Part shown: in pieces, positions 12,764-27,700 of the stretch
Numbering within the stretch: position 1 is the first letter of the stretch
Layout of the letters: the number at the start of each line of letters is the position of its first letter
Program-made: the position numbers and the translations under genes
The notes under the pieces: generated by a model
Databases searched by the model: none
Seen by the model: the letters and a program-made list of their open reading frames with translations, nothing else
Told to the model about the DNA's origin: nothing
NCBI RefSeq assembly: GCF_018139145.2
Contig: NC_059477.1
Span: 16,479,522 to 16,543,521, forward strand
From: Gymnogyps californianus
Taxonomy: Eukaryota > Chordata > Aves > Accipitriformes > Cathartidae
DNA length: 64,000 nucleotides
Direction of reading: 5' to 3'

Positions 12764-15700
12764 AGAGACAGTACCCACTGGCAAGTGGGACCTAAAAGTG
12801 TGGACTTTCAATGAGGAGGCTCACTGGGGGTATGCAATTTTTGGATGATTGCTAAGAAATAAAGTGCTGATGAATTGTATTTTAACCATTATGAGTGTAA
12901 CAATCCGCTAATACAGTTAAAAACTTACCCTTGCAAGGATCTCAAATTCAGGAGCAAAATTTTGGCAAGGTCCACACCAAGGAGCATAAAAATCAATGAC
13001 CCAGTGATCTTTTCCATTCAGAACTTTTTCTGTGAAACTCTGAGGAGTCAGGTCTACAGACACTTGTGGTAAATATCTGTGGAAAGGAAGAATAACAGTC
13101 ATAATCCATTCAAAACTTTAAATAGATCCAAATTCCATTTAAGCATAAGAAAAATTTCTGAAATTAAGAATATTAGTAGTCTGGAAATCCCTACTTTACA
13201 CTTTGTAGTACAAGAGAATCCCTTTTTTAAAGTGGTAGACAAAATAATAATATGGTCTTCAGAAAATGGGTGGACAGTATGGCGTATGCTATTTCTCCAC
13301 ATCTTAAAAGTTAAAGGATGTGGAAACTTTAACATCTTAAATTAACCAATACATATACCTGAGTGTTTCTAATTCTTTATTTACATAGCATTTAAATATT
13401 AATTTCTCCTAGCAAGCAAACTATATAAGCAGCTTGTGAACAGAGTTTAATGCAGTAACTTACCCCAACGCCCAGCCTCTCAGTGAATGTGAATCTCTGT
13501 GCCACCCATTGTAGCTACTATAAAAAGAAAACAAAAATCCAGTTGCACAGTAGTTTGAATTACGTTTGGAAAAAACCCACTCTGTAGAGTGCAGATGATG
13601 AAATAATGAACTTCAAGGCATATGTTTTAGGATATATTTCTACCTTGCTTTCAAATCTGAATAAATAAAAGTCTCGTTAATACAATTCAAAGATACAGAA
13701 TTAAGGACTAGAAGAGGAAGAGAAGAAAGAGAAGAAAATTCTATGTCAAAAGAGTAAGCAACTTGGTTTGGAGCACATAAGCTTTGATAGCTAGAACTAT
13801 TTTGAATGAAGGATCTTTGGTAATAACTCCAGATAAAACTGCAGGCTCTAAGAAACATGAGAATTAAATTGAAATATCTTAATATATTTTCTAATTGATG
13901 TTCATTCATTACAATAAAACAATTATTAATTATATACATTTCCCTTGAATTGACAGTAGAAAAGCCAGGCAAACTGGTTACTTGGACAAGAATTTATTAT
14001 TTGGACTTTCAGGGCATTGCTTAGTTTTGAAATTCCAGTGACAGTTTAGAAAAAAGATTAATTCAGGATTCATATCCACTAATTTACAACTTTATAACAA
14101 AGTATTTTTCAATAGAGTTACCTGGTCAAAATCTGACGTGATAGTTTTTGGTGATCTTACATTTTAAGAGACAAATTTCTGTATTTTTGCAGGAAATAGC
14201 TGACTCATGATTAGGAATTTGCCACTTAACAGTCATATTCACCAACTCAGTTGTTTTCAACAAGGAAAAAAAAAAATTCGGCTTGTAACAGAAACTTCAT
14301 CTAGAAGAACTGAATAAAAGCAAGCAGTCCAATGATGAAAGCTACTGAAGTCTCCTATTACGCACTATGATGAAGAGGCATTACAATTTATTATCTGCCA
14401 GCATTTAATAGAACTTTCCCATTTGTAAAATAATGAAGCAACACATCTGCTATTTCAGGTGGTTATCTATCTTTAAATATGCATGTGCTTCCTGAAAACC
14501 CTGGATCTTCGAACAGTACTGTGAAATGGAGGGGACAGGCTGTTTGGTTTTGGCCAGATTTTATTTCCCATAGGATTTTTTTGTTTTGTTTTGTTAATGA
14601 TTCATGTTTCCACACTAATGATACAATGAATGGGATGACTAGATATACGATGGACACTTTTTGCAATGGTGCTAACAGACTATTGGCAAAGAGGATGATC
14701 AGCTGGCTACATCACACTGTTCTCTAAAGATAAAGCTGCAATCAATTAGACCTAGTAGTATTTTTATATTATATGATTAAATCATCTACTCTAACATGCA
14801 ATTAAAATTAGAAAACTGGCAATCAATAAAGAACAAGAAATAAAAATGAAGATTCCTGAGGCAGTCTCAGTTCAAATTACTGACATGAAATGGCAAAATA
14901 AAATGACACTAGTTTGAAGTAACAAAGCGAATAACATCTAGGACAGTAATATTGTAACAGCCTATTTTAATAGCTGTGATGAACCTTTTCTACACAACAG
15001 AAGATGTATATTTGTCTTGTTCCACATCATCTAACGTTTCCCAAACCGAAGTAAACTACTTACTAATATTGATGAACTGTGTTTGATTTTTGAGGAAAGA
15101 GTCTTATTTCAGGATATCCCCGAACACTTTCTTGGTGACAGAAAGAATAATATTTTTGACAATCCACACTGCCTACACTGATTAATCCATTCAACATCTG
15201 AAAAAAGAAGAAAACCTACTATCAAATATGCTAATCAATACTACTACAATTTCAGTAATACTTCAGAATTTAAGTCTTAATCACTTAGTTGGGGGGAAAA
15301 AACCCAACAAAACAAACTAAGATTATCACAAGGCTTTCTTCTTTCCTGTAAATGGGTCACTGGTATCTAATGGGAGCCAACCACCCCGGTGCATTCCCAT
15401 CATGCATATATATTTTAGTATAAGCTGCATGCACATGGCTCATGAGGCACCTACCTTGCCTCAAAAGTACGTATGAGTGTGATTATTTAGCATAAGGACT
15501 ATCATATTACCATGTTTCATATCATAGGCTCAGTAATTATGACAGATCCTGGTACAGTGCAGATGTGCTACCGGTTGCACAGTTGGCCTGTGTCTTGAAC
15601 ACACTGTATTTGTTGCAAAGGCCCAGACCACCTGGCATGGGCAGGGAAGCTGACGATTTCTGAACGTGTGCTGTAGAGCTACTAATACTTCACAGACATT

Positions 15701-18700
15701 TGACCAGAATATAGAATCCTGGCTAGAACTTCTAGTCTAGGTGAATTCTAAATGTCTGAGAGTCATGGACTTGTTTCCAAAGCCCTCTTTTTTTTGCCCA
15801 AAGTTTCTAGTTCAAATTTGTGGAAACACATCCAGGAAAACCCGGACGCCTGTCAGCAAAGTAATATTACCTTTGCAAATGAGAGAACACTGTAATGACC
15901 TTGGAAAACAAAAACACCCTCCCCAATCCCAACAATTCCATATTGAAGTATGGGTAATTCAGCTAACTGACAATCAGCCTTAAAGTGTATGGTATTTAAC
16001 ATTTATTTACTTTCAGTGAAGAAAACAAGATCTCAGAAAACAATCTTCCTAATATAGGAAATAATTAAGATGGATAAGATTCAATTCCTTCAATCTGAAA
16101 TTCAATTCAGAGGTTTCACCAAGGTCTAAGTGCTACCTAATCATCATAAAGAATACTGAGAAAAAAGTAGCAAATTATTTCAACCAATTCTTATCTAATT
16201 TATGGATAAATCTTTTTTTCATATTTTGTTTTAAACAAATGCAGAGCTGTTGTCTATATAAAGCACTAAGCATCAAGGAAAGTTAGTTACTCTAAAGTTT
16301 CTTAGATCTTGGAAAACACACTTGTATCAACAGGAAAAACTGGATTACAGTATCAATGTACTGAACCTTTTAAAAAACCAAAGAAAAACTTTGTATTTGA
16401 AACAATATAAAACTGTCAGGTAGGATTCCCTGTTTTGTCCGCAATATTAATCACTAGACTTTCTCAGCTGACAAATCTCTAAAACAGTAGTTGTACCGTC
16501 TCAATAATTCCACGGAAGAGGACACAAAAGCAGAAAAATGTTTGAATGTCACTTACCCTGGCCATTTTTTTCCATTCTGGCATTAAAGCCTGACAAGGTC
16601 CACACCACGGAGCGTAGAAGTCAACCATCCAGATCTCCTCTCGTTTTCTTCTCTGAACTAATTCAACAAATGTCTCTGGTGTTAGGGAGACCACCGATGG
16701 GTTCCTAAGATCCTAAAGTAAAGACAGTTTATAGACATATACTCTGCAATAATAAGCTATCCCACATCTAGTGCCATCACATACAAACAGACTGTACCAA
16801 ATTCTGAGAATGTCCCTCTTTTAGTGAAATTTGCTTGCTGCTGTGGTAGGGAAGGCTCCACACCAGTGAAAGGCATGGAAGCATCAAAAGTCATCCCTTC
16901 AACCTAACAATCATATGCCTGATTTGCTGAGAAAAGCTATCAAAAAAATACAGCCAGGCTGCAAAAGGGAGGTTTTCTGCCTCTTCTCCATCAAGGGAGG
17001 CAAAAGGCAAGAAATTCAGCTTACCTGGCAAGAACAGGCATTATGAGACTCAGCCATGCTATTTAGGCTGGGATGCAGAAGAATACATATGGTGCACTAG
17101 GGACCTCTCAATATTAACTGAAAAATACTGATCTCCACCTGTTCCTGCATGTGTGCTCTGAAACCTGCTTTTTCTGGGCTACCTGGAGAGAATGAACAGT
17201 CTCTTCAGAGAGTGGACAATAGCCTGTGGATCTAGCAGTGAGAGAACCTGAATGCTGGAGGAAAGATGGGTGCCAGAACTCTGGCAGCAACAATGATGAG
17301 TACCAATGATTTGCAGTTCTGTGACTTAAGAAAGGTCAAGAAACAGCTGAGAAGCGTGGAGGGCAGCAAGCTAATTGACAAAAATGTGAACCTCCTATGT
17401 CAAGGCGTGCACGTGAGGCATTTTCACCTTAATATTACAGCACTTCACACTTTTAATTCCTTTATCCTCTCTATGAGACAGAAATCATTGCTATTACTTT
17501 GCAGACTGGAAGGGATCTTAAGTTATTTGCTGATGATCTCAAAGAAATTACTTGACAGAGTAGGGAAATTAATCCATTAGGTGTCAAGTCCCAGACTGAC
17601 AGTTGCTGGGTCACTTTTCTTGCCCAAGGTTTTTTCATTCTTTATCTTACTAGTCTAATTAATTAAAAAAAAAAAAAAAAAAAAAAAATCCTAGAATCTT
17701 CCGACTAAAGAACATGTTTGTGGATGAGCTGTGTACAGAGCACGACTGCAACAAGGATTATAATTTACGTACCTCTATAAACTCCAAGATCTGCTCAGCA
17801 GAGTGATGTCCTTCATATTCATGAATATCAGACTGATTGAACACAACTGTTGTTGGATAAGCTCGAATGTTATGCTAACAAAACAGACAATAAGAAATTG
17901 CAAGGAATGATTAGGTTTCTTGTACTTTCCTTTAACTGCCATCGGTATTGGTGGCTCACAGCTGCTAATCTATCCAGTTTGTACAGTACAACTGCTCAGA
18001 CTTACATGCAGATGGGAGTCTGAAACCATTACAAATCAGTACAGAAAAGATGCCAATTGTATTCAGAGATGGCATAGTTTGTTCCGAATTTAAAAACCAA
18101 CCAGTGGTTCTTTTGCCATGCTCCACAAATATAGGAATTACTCCATGGGCCTTCTAAGCCTTAACTTTAAAGCTATTCCCAGTCTTCAGGTGGAAACGCT
18201 TGTACTGTATAAGTAACTGTATTGTTTACTATTGAACACAGATGCTTCCATGATTTGAATTCTTCAGTGTGTAAACACATCTAAATACAAATTTTAAAAG
18301 CTTGTAATTTTTTGCTCATTTTTCATGTGTTTTAAGACATTCACATTTTAAAGATAAATACAAACATTCTAACGTAAAAAGCTCTTGTGAACAATAAAAT
18401 GTGCAGTTGCAGGAAAGCTGTCAAAATGTAGTATTTTCTGGAATTCAGGAAAAGTAATGTCAATAATTTCTATCATGATAAATTCATTGAAGCAAAAGTT
18501 AAGCAAATTTAAACATGGAAAATTGGTCAAGATTTAAAAAAAAACTAACAAAACCAACTTTCATTCCATTACTGTATCTTTAAATCAGTGTAAACTGGTA
18601 AGTAATAAACTTTCTTTTAATTTGAAATTGATCCTGCACTTCTTAAGCACTACAAAACAAAAAGCAAAGTCAGCTAGGGTGAACTGAATTAGAAGTGGTT

Positions 18701-21700
18701 TTGCAGACATCTTCAAAAAGTGTTATATCGATATAAAACTTGTATTTTTAAATGTTTTACTGTTTTTTATCCTCCTATGTGAAGAACAAAAAGAATGTAT
18801 GTATGTATATACACACTAGAAAAAGCTTTCTGGGTCTGCTTTAATTCTTTTTTTCTCTTAAAAAACCCCAGGAATTATTAAATTCTGACACTTCCGGAGT
18901 CTTCCAATAACACTATGAAATCAGAGCAAAATGAGACCTGTATTTTGCATTAATATATTATCTGTAGTGGTTACATATTTTGCTCCTTTGAAAAAAATTA
19001 TGATACTAGTGTCCCATTTGGTTTACTACTCTTTAAGAAAGTAATATTAAAGAACAAGCATTGTCTGCCCCCATCCCTCTACCCCCAACTAGAAGAAAAT
19101 AATATTCTTTGAAAGGATTATATATATATTCCCCCCCCTGCCCAGTTCCTGCAGCTTACCATGTTGCAAAGCCCTTCATGGACAGTACAGTCTAGTGTTC
19201 CAAATTTAAGCTGACCATAAAGATGTTTTGATGCTTTTCTCAGCTCTGGTAACAAAGCTCTACAAGGAGGACACCACTAGAAAACAAAATGCAAGTAAGT
19301 GCAATTGCTTTCCCTGCAGTTGGCTCTCAGGAGAATGGAAGCTGTTTGAGATGAATAATATGCTGCTTTGACAACAGACTCCACTAAATACAAAACCCAC
19401 ACAGTCTGGGAACTAGTGTTGCCAAGGAATGAGAAATTACAATACTGTCTCGCGATGCTGAAGGACACTTTCAAGATACTGCTAGTATTTTGTTACACAG
19501 TTACATAATGGATTTTAGAAGAAGGGAAATGTAGATATTAAATATTTACCGGTGCAAAGAAATCCACAAGCCATGGTTCCTTCTCTTTGTCAGGAAAATT
19601 CTGAGGTCCCAGTGTGATAACATGAGAGTTAACACTTTCTTTGGCAAATCCAACAATGTCATATAAGATCTTCTTTCCTTCAAAGAACAACATAGAAAGG
19701 AAACTTTATTTTTCCCTATGGGAGATCTCATTAAAAAACTCAGTGATAGCAACAGGAGTCCTTCGGTTCCCTTGACTGATCTTTAAACATGGTCTGCTTA
19801 AATAAATTAAACAGATACTGGCTTGCTTTTTCTCAGGAAGACAATGTTAAACTGTCCAAACCTACATAGGCAAGACATACTCTAGGTGACAGTTGATATT
19901 TGGCTAAATATTAAACTGGATATTTACCCAATATTAGCCAAATAAATGTGTTATCCAAGACAAAACATGTTTTTGTCAAACAAAATGACTTTTTTTTGTG
20001 ACTGAACTATGGGCTGTTTTGCCATCTTACTAGTGCTTGTTGAAATTAAAAAGTTACTATTCTCGGCAAAGGTATTGACACAGTAAAGACCTCAAGCAAA
20101 ATAAATGATATTGATAAATCACAGCTATTTAGGTGAAACTGACGTTCCTGCTGACACAGCTCCAGTGGGCAAAGATGAAGTCTCTTCATACCCTTCATGT
20201 ACATATTTGTCAGCAGAAATGAGAGTTTGTGTCTTGAAATGAACTGAGAATAAGAACTTCAGGGTAATTAAATGTGAAGTCGCTCTACAATGACTTACTA
20301 AGATTTATTACTGTTCTTAGATTTTAAACTGTTGAAGCCCTTCAATATAGCATATAAAAAAGCCTGATTCTTTTGAGTATTATATTCTTATAAATACTGG
20401 AGTGAGATGACTATTGGCAAACGTTTTAGATGCCATCTATTTTGTAAAGAGTAAAACAAACCATTCAGAAAAGAACGTACGTACTGTAGTCCAATGTATT
20501 TCTCTTACAGTATTTGTAATCTATGCCATTATAAAAAGATCTAAAAATGCTGTATGGATATGACCCTTTCTTGGCTTCTCTGCAGGAGTGGAAATTGCAA
20601 AAAGTATATAAGGCTTTTCCCAGCAGCAATCATTAGATGTATGGGATCATCTTTCCCTCTTAGACAGGACTAATCTTTTCTAAGTGGTCAAAAACTTTTA
20701 TCGTTTTCTTCTTTATTACAGTACTGAGGTTCTGACTTAATTCTAGCAAGCTGTTTCTAATACTTCAGAGGCTGAAAAATGAGAACTTCATCTTGCATAA
20801 TTGCCTTGTGCCACACTCTGGATGAAGCTACACCTATTGCTGCAAGCTATGGTTTTGCTTCAGGCTCTGTTCTTCTTCAACCAGCATTTTTTAATCCTTT
20901 CAGTGCTATGCAGTAACATAGTTCCAGCCTTTCCTGGAAGGAAACTGCTACTTTGGAAATGAAAGTAAGTGGGAAAAGTCTCAATATAGATTTTCTTGGA
21001 TGGAAGTCAACATAACATGGAATTAGTTTTAGTGCAGTGACAGATGAAATAAAATCCAAATTTCTCAAGTTGGCAGCACTGTATAACTAGCATGTTAAGC
21101 CTCTATGAAGGGTGTGCCTTACAGCATTCTTTGGTTATCCTACCCAAAGCAGAAGCTGTCCTGATCAGTTTCAGAGATTTCATTTGTATGTAATTATGTA
21201 AACAACGTTGAAATAGACAGGATAGTAAAGACAAAATACATCTCTTGGCATCTGATGACTGCTTACCCAGGAAAAAAAAAGAAAAAAAACAAAGGAAATT
21301 ATAAGTTTGTGCAAGGCTACAGTAAGGTCAGAGGAAAAATAGCAAATATTAAAACTTCAAAACTGTTCTTTGGGAAAAGAAATGCAGTTTGCCAAAGGTA
21401 GTGTCATCTCAAAGTGATTATGTAATGATTTAAACTTGCCAAAGTTTCCCTTACCATGATGGATTTCATAATCTCCAGTTCCTTTTCCCTTGAAGACTGC
21501 TAAACAAGGCTGATAGACATATAGTTTGTTGCAGATGGTTGGAGAGGAAAGACAGTCAAACTTGCCAACCTATTTAACAGACAGTGCCATTTTAATTAAG
21601 GCATCCTAATTCATATAGATTAACATATTTTGAAAGGCAGGAAGAGTTAGGAAAAAAAGGTAAAAATATGCAATAGTAGTAGACTTTTTATAAACAACAG

Positions 21701-24700
21701 AGGTCTTAAGACAAACCATGATGTTTGAGGAAAACTACTAGCACAGCTATATTAGTTTGCTTGCTAATTTTTAATTTAAAGGTCAAAACTGGGAATAAAA
21801 CCTTAAAGAATTCTCTTTTTTTCCCTCTCCAAATAAAATAGCAAGGAAGCAAGAAGACACCTAAAATAAATGTGACATTAAAATTCTTCTAGTCAATGCA
21901 ACAGTTTTTTTAAAATACATACCTTATAGAATAACACAATCCATATGTCTTTAGTACAAAGGTTGAATTGGTTTCTTTTTATGAAGAAAATTTTCCGGAT
22001 AATTATAGGGTTTTCTGAATAATTAAAATACAGTTTCACATATATCAATTTGATGTTGAAGTGTTAACTTTTAATTGTTAACTGAACGGGATCTGCAGCA
22101 ACATTTCCCATGAGAGAGCAGATTTAAAAGATAATCTTTTCTAACTACTTTTAAATTATTCAAACCGTATGGGAAACTTCATTTCTTGCTTTAAATTAAA
22201 AACCTTACTACATATCTACCATATGATAGTATATCTCTTTCAGTACCAGAGGTGGCAGGTGGTAGTAACAGCTAATAATAATGAAAAACATACTGACTTG
22301 TTCTCTGAATGTAAATGGTATTTAACACTAGATGAGTGAGCAGTCTTACCTGAATATGTTCATCTTTAAGTAAAAATTTAAGTTTCTTAAATTCCTGTAC
22401 ATTTGCTTTATCACTCTCCCCAAACTGGAAGAAAAGCAGCCATCGGTGATGAGCCAGACGGTCCTTTAAACGAAGGAAAAAAAACCCCAAACCACGACAA
22501 AAACACAGACAAAAAAAAATTATTTCCAACTTATACCACCTTGTAAATTCCTTTTATGTTTTATAAAGGCAAATGCCCAATTATTCATCTGATCTCTGAC
22601 TGACCTCCTCCACTCAACAAATTCTTTCATGTAGGCCTTCCACTAGACTTCCTTTTACTGCATCATAAGCGGGAAAGAGGAAAAAATCTGAAAACAAGCT
22701 GGCTACATGCTACCTGCTATACTTTTTGTTTCCACGTGTGTTTCCTATTGTAGATCAAGATGCTAAGTGCTACTACAAGTGTGAAAAGAGGTTTCCTCTT
22801 TTTTTTCCTCCGAGACATGAGTAACTTTTATGACTTCTAATTTCAGTCCATACATAAGTTATCATGGATTAACAAGTATTTTTTTTATTTCTTACATTAC
22901 TGACAAAATACATTTAAACCAAAATTCTCTCAATGTAGTTGATTCAAAAAATATCTAGAAAGTTACAGTTGCAGAGTGAGTTGCAATGGCAGTTTCTGTG
23001 GCTTTCTATTTTCCTATTAAATACACTCCCCCTTACTGTTGTTTTGCTAAACAACAAAAGTAAATGTAGACAAACAATGTTAAATAATTTTGGCTACAGA
23101 GAAAAAAAAAAAGTAATTTTCAATTAAATAAATACTAAGTTGTTGTGTCAATAGGATTTGAAAAATGTGAAAAGTAATGATAAAAAATATAAAAATACAT
23201 TATTTAAAGAAATCTTAACATATTTTTTAAAATTTACCTCTAATGATGCTGCAGAGATAATTTCAAAGTCTGGCAGATGCTGCATTACTTCCTGATATAT
23301 TTCTCTGGCATCCAAGGAGTTGATAAACTAGGAAGGAAAGTTAACTGTGTTTATTACAAAGAATTCCAAACATCAACCCGATTGTTGATGATTAGTACTC
23401 AAAGTGTCAGGGAAATTATTCTGATTTGTTCCTTTCCATCAACTGAAGAGTACAGTTAATAGTATGTTACTTGATCAGCTTCTTTTTCATATATATAATT
23501 CCACAAACATCACTCTCAGAATACTGCTTTTTAGCTTGTTTTCCTACAATATTAAACTCAAGATATCATATTTTGTCAAAATAGGGGCTAAAAGTCTCAA
23601 ATTCAAATTTCAAGCAAAATTTTACAATCAAGTTTACAAGATTTCCAGTCTAGTCTTACAGCCTTCCTTAACTGCACTGTACAGATATTTAAGTTTCAGT
23701 AATTTTTAAAATTTAGGAAGTAATATGAATCAGTAACTCAGAGTTGGTAAGTTACAAGGTTGAAAGTAGGTAGGTTACAAATTTAATTTCCTCCTTTTAA
23801 AGATATAGATAACAGTAGTGACAATAAAGGAAAAAGCCGTGCTTCACACTGAGAAATGTCTCCCATCAATTAAGGAAGTTAAAACCACCACACAAACGTA
23901 GGAGGAGGTTGCAATATTAGAATAGAGCCGAACAGCATAATCCGTACCGACAGACAGCGTAGGAGTACTTTTATCACACGTCAGTACTCCATTCAGAGTA
24001 GCATTTCTCAAACTTGTGATACCTGGGGCATATTCCTTCTGGAATAAAAATTGGGGGCACATGGCAAATCACAGAAGCATAGAATCATTTAGGTTGGAAA
24101 AGACCCTTAAGATCATCGAGTCCAACCGTAAACCTAGCACTGCCAAGTCCACCACTAAACCATGTCCCTAAGCGCCACATCTACATGTCTTTTAAATACC
24201 TCCAGGGATGGCGACTCCACCACTTCCCTGGGCAGCCTGTTCCAATGCTTGACAACCCTTTCGGTGAAGAAATTTTTCCTAATATCCAATCTAAACCTCC
24301 CCTGATGCAACTTGAGGCCATTTCCTCGTGTTCTATTACTTGTTACTTGGGAGAAGAGACTCCCAAGCTTGCCCAGAATAGCTGGGTAGCAGCTTTAGAA
24401 CTAGCTCCTGGGCCTGCCACAGAGCACATCCCACCCCTGGATTCCCACAGCTGCTCAGGGAGGCTCCTGAGGAGGTGGCTAGGCAGAGCTACAGGCTGCT
24501 GCTACTGCAGCGTGCTCCTATTCACTCTCCCAGTATACCAGCAAACTGGGGACCACCTCCAGAAATCACTACCTTAGAAGCCAGGAGGTATATAAACTCA
24601 CACCAGGGCATACAAGCTTAGAAGAAAGAAGAAAAAAGCATCTTCTCAGTTGTATATCATCAATCTGGAAATTATTTATACATTCCTTTGTCATTACATT

Positions 24701-27700
24701 ATTTTATCTAAATACAGAAAGGTTGAGAAACAACTCATACCAAAACACCTCCTTTCTCTTTGTTATTTATGGTGGCTCCAGGTGGAAAGTATGCTGTTGT
24801 ACTAGATGAGATATCTAAATTATCACAAAGCTCACCCTGGGTGCCACAGTCCATCCAGCCTACATTAACAAGACCTTCCTGTAATAAAAAAAAAAAACAA
24901 AAAACAAAAACAAAACCACAAAACAAACCCAAACACAAAACCAAAGAAAAGTATTTTTTAATTTCAGGTTCAGAAATGCTTTTGAAAATCCCAACACAAG
25001 CAATTATATACAACATTTAGAAAATGGAAGGAAACCACACTGTAATTCTTTAGTTAATATTCATTCATATTTTATAAAATTCTTTAAAAATTTAATGTTA
25101 TTCCAATAGCTACTAAGTCAAAATATTTCACTCTTCTGAAAGTTAATGGGTGAAATCTTGGTTCCACTAAACTCACTGAGAGTTTTAGCTACAACTTGAT
25201 GCTTTCGCTTCTGTTATTTTGTTTTAAATATAACAGGTAATGCTTTCAAAGTGAAACGCTGCTTACCAACATGCCAGCTAGCTTAAGGCGTGTTTGGTAA
25301 CTCAAGCAATCTGCAAAATAAAAATGATTTATTTACAAACATAAAACTTCAAATCATTAATGCACTAAACCTACTCTTGTTTAGAATCACCCCTTTCCTC
25401 CCTACAAAGGTGACCATTTCAAAAGGCATTCTTCCTGGCTATTCATCCGGTATTTCAGTGACTTGAAGTTGTAACACCTAATAATCAGCACTTGATGGTT
25501 GTCTGCTCCAAGATAAAAATAACATGAATAACATTCTCTTGCTTCATCAACACAGAATTCTCATTTTAAAAATTTTAAATATTTTATTTGCTATATTAAG
25601 ACTGACCTTTAAATTTCTTCTTAATCAATGTTTAAAAAAACCACCAAGAGGTATCTACATACTGTCTTGGAATGAGATTTCAATGGAAATATCAATTTTC
25701 TGTGATTCAAATAATAACTCACTATAATAAATACATCATATGCTCTAATTACCAATCCAGACTTTGAATAGTTACCTTCTGATGCAGTTTTTTTTCTGAA
25801 ATAAGAAGATGCATCAACCTCACTTGAATTGGACCAAAACTGAAAACTTAATAACAAAAGGACTGCAACTTGAAATCAAGCTATTTACAAATGTAAATCC
25901 AAGACTGCAGCTCTGGTTATTCAGTTCACAGAACAAAGGTCTCTTCATAAGACCGAGAAATCTTTATTTGTCAAAGGTGTAGCACATTTACTTAGCTCTA
26001 CCAGCTAACCAAAGCAACTTTCTCATATAGCGTATCCAATACTGATCCCAAGAAAGTCAGTGACAAACAGCTACAAAAAATAATGCAAATCTAAACTCTG
26101 TCATGACATCAGTGGTAAGAGCCAATTACTATGTCCAAACCTAACTTAAGAGAAAATACTCAGCTAATTTTTGAGTAATCGTGGTTTAAAGGAGAGATAC
26201 ATCCATTCTTCTACTCAGCTATCACGACAAGCTGGCATGCACCTATGCAATATCTGTCATTTGAGCTTGAGCTGGAAACTGAAGTTAGAGGACCTTTCTG
26301 CCAGTTCCCTTCCTGAGGGGTTACACTTGAGCGTTGCTTTAATGGCTCACGTGACATTACAGAAGCACAATAGCATCATCTTTCTATTAATGTCCCTTTT
26401 GTCAAACTGCCTCTAAAACGGAGCTTAAATGACCCACAGTCCAAATACTGGGATGATCTAAGATGTTTTACAACTTTTTATTAGAAGCAAAAGGGATTAT
26501 GCCACTATCAACAAAAGTACTTTTTTTCCGTTTGCCTTATTTGAAAAGTATTTAATACACCTACCCCCACGTTCAGCACAGAAGGTGATCAGCCAACCAA
26601 CGCCAGAAGCAAATGAAGTTTCAATGGCATTAACAAAGTTTCCTGAGTGAAACAATTTGCATCAGCTTGTGATTAGTTAAACGTGACTACGAAACAAGAA
26701 GGTTTTATATTTATATTAGCAAATTACAGTAAATTATTTTTAATCTCAAAAATAACACCTAGCAACAGTTGACAGATTCAGTTGTATACATCGTTTCTGC
26801 CATATTTTATATTGTAAAAGCAATTTCAAGAACAACACCCCAAGCAAAATATGTGAACGTTACCTGCCCATAACTCAGTGACTGTGCTTGTAACATATTG
26901 CATGGCAAAGTTCTTTAAGCTCTCTTTTGACCTGTCTCCATAATATTTCACTGGTTGCTACAGAAGACAAAGAATAAAGTTTATAAAATTAAAAAAAAGA
27001 GAAAAAAACACCCCAAAACATACTGTGTTTTTATAACAGTACTTATGCAACTGCAGCCCCTCCCCCCCCCACCTTATCTCTGACTGTTCTCTCCCTCCCA
27101 TACTGGAATGTTTGGAATTTAACTTTTATTTAAATTTTGTAATGTGATTTCTTTCCAAGTCCAGCAACACAAGGATAATTCAGTCTTAGAAACACCAACT
27201 CCCAATGATTATATTTCTATTTAAATAAAAATTGCTTGCATCAGTTCATTTAGTGTATGCACAATCTCTGCGTTCAACCTCTCAAATCTTATCATCGTCA
27301 AAACGTACCCAACTAACAAGCAGCTATAAAGCGTGACGTACATAATGCAGCTAACGTGGAGGACATCTTATGAAAGGAATTTCCAAGTTTCTTTAGGTAA
27401 ATGGTCATATTCTTTAGACTCAAAACCACAGACTATGCTTTGTATTTGAAAAGTCCATTACAGTACTGTAAGAGAAACTGTTCAAGTAGACTTGTTGCTT
27501 TGCTACAGCACCACTGCCAACACTATCTTCCCAAATCAGAAGTGATATGTTGCACGGTAAAATGATTAAAAAAACCCCACAGATATCTATTTGAAGTTAA
27601 CCTTCTAAATTAATTTAACCAAGGTGAAGGAAGAGAAAAAGTAATTTATTAAAAGGAAGTAATATATTAAAAGGAAGAACTTTATATAAAGAGCTATAAT

